From Legionellales bacterium UBA4722 (GTDB lineage Bacteria; Pseudomonadota; Gammaproteobacteria; DSM-16500), in contig DHJK01000021.1 of assembly GCA_002404295.1 (NCBI GenBank), forward strand, positions 757 to 21,267: DNA of 20,511 nt, given 5' to 3'. Within the stretch, counting starts at the first letter, position 1; the number at the start of each line of letters is the position of its first letter. This document shows, one piece after another, positions 6,112 to 12,165 of the stretch. The position numbers and the translations under genes were made by a program. The notes below the pieces were generated by a model, which saw only the letters and a program-made list of their open reading frames with translations, searched no databases and was not told where the DNA came from.

Positions 6112-7506
6112 TTATTTAATTGCTGCAACACATTTTTTATAAGATATCCAATCTGTGTTATAAATCGCACACAAGTAATTAAGTATAGATACATTTGATG
6201 ATGGCGTGCTTAAACTATCTCCAAAATATTTTTTGTAAGAATCAATAAGTAAGGTGTCTTTTTTTAAATTGATGATGCCATTTACTATTGAGCATTGTTT
6301 ACAATTAGGCTGATAACTATTATTAAAGTTATATTCTTTTTCCCATTTAATTGCCTTTGCTTTATCTAATGGATAAATATAAGTATCAAAATTCACAAGC
6401 TCAAACGTTTGGTCATTATAGCTAAATATTTTTAATCCTGGGTTATTGCCATAGATAGGGCTAATCGATGGCGTTAAAATGCTGGGAATATATTGCTTGT
6501 GAGTATTGGTTGCAATTAATTGAAAATTATCGTGATGGGTGTGCGCAGGTAATATAGCTGCTACCGTGTCAGAGTACCGCTGCAATAATGATATGATTCT
6601 TTTGTAGTATGTTGATTGCAAAAATAAAGGATGTGAAAAATGTCGAATAAGATCGGATTGCATTTGGGTGCCTAGAAAGACATCAATGCCAAATGGGATA
6701 TGTAAAGCAATTAAAACAGGTTGCCTTTTTTGTTTTGCATTGTTTAATTGTTTTTGTAACCAAACTAATTGCTTTTCGGCCGCATTTTTTTGTGTAGCTG
6801 AGGAATGTCGTGCTGAAAAAAGAACGCTGTTTAAAACAATGAGCCGCTGATTTTTTTGAGCAAGTGTGACGGCATAATAACCTGCATTAGGATATTCGTC
6901 TTTGAATTCTATCAGAGCATTTTTGTTATTTTTGATCAAAGCTGAAAAAATAGTAGCAGTGTCTTTTAAAAAGAGACCGTTAGGGTCGATTTTGTAATTT
7001 CCATTATAAGAATCATTGTTGCCTAAAACTGGATAAATAGTTGTAGTAGGCGCAGCTTGATTTAATTTGTAGGTTACATATTGCAACATTTTTTTTGTAA
7101 ATGCTTGATAATCAGTGACAGATTCATCATTTGAGTATTTTTTAAATTGTGCAGGAAAGTCATGAGCTAGAAAGTCGCCTAATATCAAAATAAAGGTAGG
7201 ATGTTGTTGTTGGGTGAGCATTTGCAATTCTGTTAAGGTGGATTGTAATAAAACGTAATCGGTGTCTTGATGGTAATTTGTTTTTATTTTATCTTGGTAT
7301 TTTTGAAAAATAAGATCCCATGATTGAGGATTAGCAGTACGTAATTCGCTAATAATTGGACAGGGGCTAGAAAGCTGATCGCAACCGATGAACGGGTTGA
7401 AGTGGATGTCGGCAATGGTGATGAATTTTTTTGTTAATGGCGGCTTTGCGAAAACAAGAGTGCAATGGGTTGCTATCAGTAATAATAAACTAAAAAGATA
7501 TTTCAT
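6112..7506 (-). CDS. Exported acid-sphingomyelinase-like metallophosphodiesterase
   Basis: This calcineurin-like metallophosphoesterase of the acid sphingomyelinase (ASM/SMPDL3-like) type has 464 aa. The start at 7506 gives a clean signal peptide (MKYLFSLLLLIATHCTLVFA, cleavage near residue 20); the open frame upstream would bury it. Metal-site motifs appear in order: DIH (D33, H35), GDF (D111), GNND (162-165), ALHIP (H269) and AHTHHD (H322, H324). The ASM-typical TPSISPIYGNNPG at about 345-357 is also present. Six or so cysteines after the signal peptide (C42, C49, C402, C405, C446, C459) suit an oxidising compartment. It likely cleaves a phosphodiester such as a phospholipid head group or nucleotide; the substrate is not determinable here. 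With the acid phosphatase upstream on the same strand it forms a plausible secreted pair next to T2SS genes. Confidence 0.85.
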   Translation of the reverse strand: MKYLFSLLLLIATHCTLVFAKPPLTKKFITIADIHFNPFIGCDQLSSPCPIISELRTANPQSWDLIFQKYQDKIKTNYHQDTDYVLLQSTLTELQMLTQQQHPTFILILGDFLAHDFPAQFKKYSNDESVTDYQAFTKKMLQYVTYKLNQAAPTTTIYPVLGNNDSYNGNYKIDPNGLFLKDTATIFSALIKNNKNALIEFKDEYPNAGYYAVTLAQKNQRLIVLNSVLFSARHSSATQKNAAEKQLVWLQKQLNNAKQKRQPVLIALHIPFGIDVFLGTQMQSDLIRHFSHPLFLQSTYYKRIISLLQRYSDTVAAILPAHTHHDNFQLIATNTHKQYIPSILTPSISPIYGNNPGLKIFSYNDQTFELVNFDTYIYPLDKAKAIKWEKEYNFNNSYQPNCKQCSIVNGIINLKKDTLLIDSYKKYFGDSLSTPSSNVSILNYLCAIYNTDWISYKKCVAAIK

Positions 7507-7556
7507 TTGTTCAAAGCCTTTATATTTTAGAGTGAATGTACAATCATTTTTGAGCA

Positions 7557-7603
7557 GCTGCTTAGCACACCTCTCCCACAAGGGGAGAGGTGTGCTAAGC
7601 AGC
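7557..7603 (-). repeat. Dispersed palindrome, copy 1 (21-bp perfect hairpin)
   Basis: Arms 7557-7577 and 7583-7603 are perfect complements over 21 bp around a 5-nt loop. The core is CCTCTCCC-CTTGT-GGGAGAGG when read on the minus strand, flanked by CTTAGCACA/TGTGCTAAG. It begins 11 nt beyond the acid phosphatase stop and lies upstream of the phosphodiesterase start at 7506. No U-run follows on the minus strand, so it is not a textbook terminator. It may still stop or stabilise the acid phosphatase message. Its core recurs at 19600 and 20472. Confidence 0.85.
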
Positions 7604-7613
7604 GGTAGCGGTA

Positions 7614-8666
7614 TTAAGTTAACCCTGCCAGCTTCATAAACTGATCCAAACTACAACTCGTCCCATTACAAGCTGGAATGGAAACTGCTTTCCCATTGTA
7701 AACCACTTTCACAATATAGTTACCTTTCTCCACTTTAAACAACAAAACACTCACATTCGCAGCATATGGAGGCGGAGTATTAAGCGGCGCACCTAGGGTC
7801 GTCAGCAGACTCATGACAGTAGAATCATGCGCAACAAACAAAACATATTTTAACGGTGTATTTTCTTGACTTGCTGTTTGAAGATAATCAGAAATTTTTA
7901 AAAGTAATGGAGTGCCCGCTAGGTTAGCAATTTCTTTTGTTTTATATTCTGTCGTAAATGCCCATGATCCAACAGCGAGAATTTCTTTTACATCAGCATC
8001 GTTGAGTGTGGTGGGCAGCGGAATGCGATGAATTTTATAAATACGTAACGCATCTGCTAATATTTCAAGCTCATGAAGATTTGTGAGATTTAATCCAGTA
8101 GCTTGATTCCAGATAGCTAGTTTAGTTTGAAGCTCTTGGGTTTTTTTGATCCATTGAGGTTGCGTGTATAAGTATTGAGTTAGTTGTTGATTGAATTTAT
8201 CAGGATCGCCAATAAAAGGCTCTGATTCAAGTGGTCTTGTGTGAACTGGAATAGGTTGATAAAAAATAGGTAAAGCAGGTGTTTTTTCGCTGAGACGAGG
8301 TCCTGTGCCTAAGGTATATAATCCTAGCAGAATTGAATTTGCACTCATTAATGTGCGATCAAAGTTAGTAGCGAAAACATACATTGTTTCATTTTGATAA
8401 TGCGCTGGTAATAGATGATATTGTTCTATGTATCTTCTACGAAGTTCATCACCGCGTTGTAATTCTTGACGCATGCCTCTTGCCGTTAATTGCCCCATGC
8501 CTTCAGGCCATGTGTGTTGTGTATTTGGGATGGCTAGCAAGGGGGTTCTGTCGCCGTGACGGATGAGGTCGAATGCGAAGATTAGGGTTTCTGTGGCGTA
8601 GGTATTTATGGTAATGGAGAGCAATAGGGTAAATAAGATTATTTTTTTTAAGTGGTGATAAAACAT
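7614..8666 (-). CDS. Exported histidine acid phosphatase (Map/phytase-like)
   Basis: This is a branch-2 histidine acid phosphatase of 350 aa. The phosphate-pocket signature RHGDRTP starts at R36, with H37 the expected phospho-acceptor. The proton-donor pair HD is at about H280-D281 (VLFVAHDSTVMSLLTTLG). A signal peptide is visible (MFYHHLKKIILFTLLLSITINTYA). Two cysteines near the C-terminus (IPACNGTSC) probably form a disulfide. I chose the ATG at 8666 because AAGGAGG lies six nt upstream and the signal peptide then starts properly; the longer frame to 8720 lacks both. The family includes the Legionella pneumophila major acid phosphatase Map, a known T2SS-exported enzyme. Secretion here is inference from the signal peptide and the neighbouring gsp operons. 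The upstream region carries a promoter dyad and an RBS hairpin. Confidence 0.9.
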   Translation of the reverse strand: MFYHHLKKIILFTLLLSITINTYATETLIFAFDLIRHGDRTPLLAIPNTQHTWPEGMGQLTARGMRQELQRGDELRRRYIEQYHLLPAHYQNETMYVFATNFDRTLMSANSILLGLYTLGTGPRLSEKTPALPIFYQPIPVHTRPLESEPFIGDPDKFNQQLTQYLYTQPQWIKKTQELQTKLAIWNQATGLNLTNLHELEILADALRIYKIHRIPLPTTLNDADVKEILAVGSWAFTTEYKTKEIANLAGTPLLLKISDYLQTASQENTPLKYVLFVAHDSTVMSLLTTLGAPLNTPPPYAANVSVLLFKVEKGNYIVKVVYNGKAVSIPACNGTSCSLDQFMKLAGLT

Positions 8667-8669
8667 GTT

Positions 8670-8688
8670 GAGCCTCCTTATGAGGCTC
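8670..8688 (-). promoter_or_regulatory. RBS-sequestering hairpin of the acid phosphatase
   Basis: On the message, GAGCCTC and GAGGCTC pair over 7 bp around the loop ATAAG. The Shine-Dalgarno sequence AAGGAGG (plus-strand 8673-8679) is split between loop (AAG) and 3' stem (GAGG). Ribosome access would therefore require opening the stem. This is the arrangement of simple translational switches such as thermometers or antisense targets. It could also be coincidental. Confidence 0.5.
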
Positions 8689-8716
8689 GAAATTTTATAG
8701 AAAAACAGGGTGTAAA

Positions 8717-8736
8717 GCAATTATACTCATAATTGC
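8717..8736 (-). promoter_or_regulatory. Acid phosphatase promoter -10 with overlapping dyad operator
   Basis: A perfect 8-bp inverted repeat, GCAATTAT-actc-ATAATTGC, spans 20 bp. The minus-strand TATAAT at 8720-8725 falls inside it, about 54 nt upstream of the acid phosphatase ATG, so a repressor dimer bound here would block the promoter. The -35 region is not recognisable, which would suit an activator-dependent or weak promoter. The dyad and the -10 match are seen directly; the operator role is inferred. No regulator gene is in the window. Confidence 0.45.
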
Positions 8737-8931
8737 CCAGCGAATTTTGTTGCTTTGGTCGTATCCTCAGCTCTCGTCTTTGCTGTAAGTGTTACGTAAT
8801 TCGTTGATAGAATTGCCATCCACAATAGACCCCAGACCTGTCCTCCCGCAAAATTTTCGTCAACAGCTCCCAATAAATGATCTTGCTACCATTTAACAGA
8901 CACTTAGAAGTGTAACAATAAGGAAGTCGCA
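8737..8931. other. Gene-poor spacer, possibly degenerate coding sequence
   Basis: No convincing gene lies here. On the minus strand one frame reads protein-like (GSIVDGNSINELRNTYSKDES) but is interrupted by a TGA after MVARSFIGSC. The overlapping frame also reads plausibly for about 35 codons. This may be a decayed gene or insertion-sequence fragment. Two related 9-mers (GTTACACTT at 8908-8916 and GTAACACTT at about 8787-8795, minus-strand reading) lie about 120 bp apart. A 14-bp palindrome, ACACTTAGAAGTGT, sits at 8900-8913. None of this identifies the element. Confidence 0.3.
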
Positions 8932-9003
8932 ATGAATCATGATTCGTTTGTATTTAACCTTTTTTATTACCTCGTTTTTCTTTTTATTGTAACGGGCATC
9001 TGA
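8932..9003 (+). CDS. Possible 23-aa hydrophobic micro-protein
   Basis: ATG at 8932 starts a 23-codon frame, MNHDSFVFNLFYYLVFLFIV plus TGI, ending in TGA at 9001-9003. AAGGAAG lies six nt upstream, a good ribosome binding site. The product would be a single membrane-spanning peptide, like many short stress proteins or type I toxins. It runs antisense over the last 37 nt of the minus-strand gene 8967-9248, so part of its hydrophobic character comes from that gene's Lys/Arg-rich end on the other strand. A 12-bp palindrome, GAATCATGATTC, covers codons 2-5. Existence is uncertain. Confidence 0.25.
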   Translation: MNHDSFVFNLFYYLVFLFIVTGI

Positions 9004-9248
9004 CTATCCCTTTCTTCACTGATCTTACAAAGCATTTCAGCTGCCAATAAATCCTGTGAGATTTTACTTTCTTGCTGAAATTGAGGAGAGTGAATTGTAT
9101 ATTTTTCTAGAGTGGCTGTTGGGTCAAGTAATTGCATGCAAGGTTTTCCTTGTTCTATGTGAAATGTAAAACTTGACTTAGGGTGAAAGAATGTACAGGC
9201 CATGTCATTCTTAGGTATTTTAGCTGGTTTTGGATTGGTAGATTTCAT
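8967..9248 (-). CDS. Small hypothetical protein (93 aa)
   Basis: The product starts MKSTNPKPAKIPKNDMACTF and ends in a basic run (PVTIKRKTR). The N-terminus is Lys/Pro-rich. The centre looks strand-like (SSFTFHIEQGKPCMQLLDPTATLEKYTI) and is followed by an amphipathic helix (QDLLAAEMLCKISEERDSQ). There are three cysteines, no signal peptide and no membrane segment. The ATG at 9248 has GAGG nine nt upstream. A minus-strand TATAAT at 9311-9316 could serve as its -10. I recognise no family. It stands alone between the acid phosphatase region and the 3' end of gspF. Length and a normal start region support a real gene, but without homologues this stays provisional. Confidence 0.55.
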   Translation of the reverse strand: MKSTNPKPAKIPKNDMACTFFHPKSSFTFHIEQGKPCMQLLDPTATLEKYTIHSPQFQQESKISQDLLAAEMLCKISEERDSQMPVTIKRKTR

Positions 9249-9357
9249 AAATTCAGTCCTCTTGGTTAGCTTGATATTTTAAAATAGATAAAAAAGAACA
9301 TATTATGGCCATTATAATGAAATATGCAAGAAAAATTTCATCTTTTTGAAGGGGAGC

Positions 9358-9448
9358 TACGCACATCAGTGGCATTCAGTTAAGGATAAAGGGGGTATGA
9401 ATAATAAAACTGAAGCTACAAATGCTTAACCGAATGCCATTGATACGC
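9358..9448. repeat. MITE-like element: 20-bp imperfect inverted repeats with TACGC flanks
   Basis: Arms ATCAGTGGCATTCAGTTAAG (9365-9384) and the complement of 9425-9444 (ATCAATGGCATTCGGTTAAG) match at 18 of 20 positions, around a 40-nt centre. TACGC occurs at 9358-9362 and 9444-9448, so it could be a 5-bp target duplication around an element of about 81 bp. The size, terminal inverted repeats and lack of coding capacity fit a miniature transposable element. It starts a few nt past the gspF stop, so as RNA it could also form a long hairpin ending the gspD-E-F message. Only one copy lies in the window. Confidence 0.5.
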
Positions 9449-9451
9449 GGG

Positions 9452-10669
9452 TCACCCCGTAAACTGATCCAACTGAAAAATAGGCAGTAAAATCGCAAGT
9501 ACAATAAACAAAACCATCGCGCCCATCACAAGAATAATAGCAGGTTCAAATAAAGCTAACGTCGTTTCAATCAATCGTGTAATTTCCCCATCTTGATTAT
9601 TCGCCGCACGCTCTAACATGTTTTCTAATTGCCCACTTGATTCACCACTTGAAATCAAATGGATGCTCATCGGTGGAAAATATTTGGTTTGTTTCAACGA
9701 CGAACTAATGTTAGCCCCTTCCCGCACACGATTTGCAGCTTCTTCAACACTAGTACGAATCGGTAAATTGGTAATGAGTCTTGATGAAATGCTCATTGCT
9801 TCCAGCACCGGCACACCGGCTGATGAAAGAATGGCAAACGTACGAGAAAAGCGAGCCGTATTTGCTACTTTTATCGCATTGCCAATCAGTGGAATACGTA
9901 ATAAAAGTCGATGTATTTGCGTGCGAAAAGCTAAATTATTTTTCATCCTGCGGCGGAAAAAAAACACACTGACAATGATAGCTATAAAAATATACAATCC
10001 TAGGCTTTTTAAATTCGTACTAATAGCAATTAATACCACTGTCATCCCAGGCAGTGCCTGCCCAATATTGCTATACACGGCAATCATTTTTGGCACGACA
10101 TACTCTAATAAAAAACCCAATATGCCAAGTGCGACAAAAATCATGACTGAAGGATAAATTAATGCTTGCTGTATTTTTTGCCTCATATGAAATTGTTGTT
10201 CAGTGTAATCCGCCAAGCGTTGCAGTACGATATCTAAATGCCCTGACTTTTCACCTGCTTCAACAGTCGAGCAATATAAGGGAGAAAATGCTTCCGGATA
10301 ATCACGAAATCCGGCGGCGAGTGAATGGCCTTCTAATACTTTGCTGCGAACCGATAAAATTAAACCTTTAGTGCGTTGTTTTTCTGTTTGCTCAGCAACA
10401 GCAGCTAATACTTCTTCTAAAGGTAAGCCGGCGGTTAATAGCGTTGCTAATTGTCTAGTCATTAACGCTAATTCTTTTGTACTAATGGAAGGCTTACCAA
10501 ACGCTTTTATTTTGAAATTAGACATCTTTTGTTGTGCGAGCTGAATTTCGATCGGTGTTAAACCTTGCTCACGTAATAAACGACGCGCTTCTTTAGGCGA
10601 GTCAGCTTCAATTATCCCTTTTCGTGAAGCACCTTGGGAATCAATAGCATTATATTGAAAAGCACCCAT
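9452..10669 (-). CDS. gspF: T2SS inner-membrane platform protein GspF
   Basis: GspF is the polytopic inner-membrane core around which the pseudopilus assembles and which the GspE ATPase turns or pushes. The 405-aa protein has the usual start (MGAFQYNAIDSQGASRKGIIEADSPKEARRLL). Two repeats of the GspF cytoplasmic helical domain follow: one around ELALMTRQLATLLTAGLPLEEVL and one around ARFSRTFAILSSAGVPVLEAM. Membrane helices lie near residues 170-190, 220-236 and 375-400. Length equals the family norm. GAGGAG lies 5-6 nt before the ATG, and only two nt separate it from gspE. It is the last gene of the gspD-E-F unit. Confidence 0.97.
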   Translation of the reverse strand: MGAFQYNAIDSQGASRKGIIEADSPKEARRLLREQGLTPIEIQLAQQKMSNFKIKAFGKPSISTKELALMTRQLATLLTAGLPLEEVLAAVAEQTEKQRTKGLILSVRSKVLEGHSLAAGFRDYPEAFSPLYCSTVEAGEKSGHLDIVLQRLADYTEQQFHMRQKIQQALIYPSVMIFVALGILGFLLEYVVPKMIAVYSNIGQALPGMTVVLIAISTNLKSLGLYIFIAIIVSVFFFRRRMKNNLAFRTQIHRLLLRIPLIGNAIKVANTARFSRTFAILSSAGVPVLEAMSISSRLITNLPIRTSVEEAANRVREGANISSSLKQTKYFPPMSIHLISSGESSGQLENMLERAANNQDGEITRLIETTLALFEPAIILVMGAMVLFIVLAILLPIFQLDQFTG

Positions 10670-10671
10670 GA

Positions 10672-12159
10672 TTACTCCTCGCTAGTGACACGTAAAATTT
10701 CTTCTAGTGATGTATCGCCGGCTAAAACACGTCTAAAACCATCTTGACGAATACTGGGAAACAAAGTGCGTGCATATTTTCTCATGTTTTGTTCAGATTC
10801 TCTGTCGTGAATGAGAGTACGTAGAGTTTCATCTATTGCAATGAGTTCATAAATACCGCTACGACCACTGTAACCAGAATAACGACAACGACTACAACCA
10901 GCAGGTTGATAAAGAGTAGGTGGGTTCGCGTCAGGTATGCCAAGTAGCGTGCATTCGCCTGCTGATGCAACCACCGGTTTTTTGCATTCTTTGCATAACA
11001 TCCGCGCTAAGCGTTGTGCGAGCACACCAATTAAACTGGATGAAAGTAGAAAAGGTTCGATGCCCATATCATCTAAACGTGTAATAGCGCCGATTGCACT
11101 ATTCGTATGTAAAGTGGAGAGCACCAAGTGACCGGTGAGACTCGCTTGAATTGCAATTTGTGCTGTGTCTACGTCACGAATTTCTCCGACCATCACAACA
11201 TCAGGATCTTGACGTAAGATCGCGCGTAACCCTTTGGCAAAGGTCATGTCGACTTTATAATTCACCTGCGTTTGGCCAATACCTGATAAATCAAATTCAA
11301 TAGGATCTTCAACTGTTAAAATATTTCTTGTATTGTTATTGAGTGCCGTGAGTGCAGCATAAAGTGTAGTTGTTTTTCCTGAACCCGTGGGGCCCGTTAC
11401 TAAAATAATACCATGCGGAATAGCGATGAGCTTTTGCATCAACCGTAAGCCATTCGGTTCCATGCCTAAATGAGCTAAATCCAAACGTGCCGTTTGTTTA
11501 TCCAGTAAACGTAGAACGACACGCTCACCATGACTGGTTGGCATCGTTGAAACACGCACGTCTACCGCTCTACCCGCGATACGAAGAGTAATACGACCGT
11601 CTTGTGGTAATCGCTTTTCAGCAATATCCAGTTTTGCCATAATTTTAATACGCGACACGATGAGCGGCGCTAAGACACGTTGTGGCTCTAATACATCTCG
11701 CAATATACCATCCACCCTAAACCGAATAGTGATACGATCTTCAAACGTTTCAATATGGACATCAGATGCGCTTTCTTTAATAGCTTCACTGAGTAATGCA
11801 TTTAATAAGCGAATGATCGGCGCATCATCTTGTCTTTCGAGTAAATCTTCAGGTTTGGGTAAGTCATGCAATAAATCAAACAAATCCATCGAGTCACTTA
11901 AATCTTCTGCCATTTGCATGGCGGTGCTGGAATCGGTTTCATAATTTTTAACCAGTAATTTCCCAAAGGTTTCATCGTCGACGGATTCTAATTTAATGGG
12001 AATATTCAGGTATCGGCGTAGTTCATTTAAAATCGTAATACTAGGTTGATTGCGGTAAACCACAATGGCAGAGTTGTCTTCAATTTGCGAAATGAGCACG
12101 CCATAACGCTTGGCAAAGGAGAAAGGGAGCTTGTGGGGTTTTTGAATTGTGCTTGCCAC
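10672..12159 (-). CDS. gspE: T2SS assembly ATPase GspE
   Basis: GspE is the hexameric cytoplasmic ATPase that powers pseudopilus assembly. The 495-aa protein has an N-terminal GspL-binding region, Walker A GPTGSGKT at 256-263, the Asp box around VEDPIEF (283-289), a Walker-B-like DPDVVMVGEIRD at 318-329, and a His box STLHTN at 348-353. The Zn-binding cysteines are at C389/C392 and C422/C425. The C-terminal RQDGFRRVLAGDTSLEEILRVT is diagnostic of GspE. The tetracysteine domain and lack of a long N-terminal extension separate it from other secretion ATPases. The start is a GTG at 12157-12159, with GAGGA provided by the last codons of gspD. The gap from gspD is six nt and to gspF two nt. Confidence 0.97.
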   Translation of the reverse strand: MASTIQKPHKLPFSFAKRYGVLISQIEDNSAIVVYRNQPSITILNELRRYLNIPIKLESVDDETFGKLLVKNYETDSSTAMQMAEDLSDSMDLFDLLHDLPKPEDLLERQDDAPIIRLLNALLSEAIKESASDVHIETFEDRITIRFRVDGILRDVLEPQRVLAPLIVSRIKIMAKLDIAEKRLPQDGRITLRIAGRAVDVRVSTMPTSHGERVVLRLLDKQTARLDLAHLGMEPNGLRLMQKLIAIPHGIILVTGPTGSGKTTTLYAALTALNNNTRNILTVEDPIEFDLSGIGQTQVNYKVDMTFAKGLRAILRQDPDVVMVGEIRDVDTAQIAIQASLTGHLVLSTLHTNSAIGAITRLDDMGIEPFLLSSSLIGVLAQRLARMLCKECKKPVVASAGECTLLGIPDANPPTLYQPAGCSRCRYSGYSGRSGIYELIAIDETLRTLIHDRESEQNMRKYARTLFPSIRQDGFRRVLAGDTSLEEILRVTSEE

Positions 12160-12165
12160 TTCACA

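Noticed and set aside
9618..10157. 179-codon plus-strand open frame
   Set aside because: It is antisense to gspF, which is full length and conserved; no start signal or recognisable domain.
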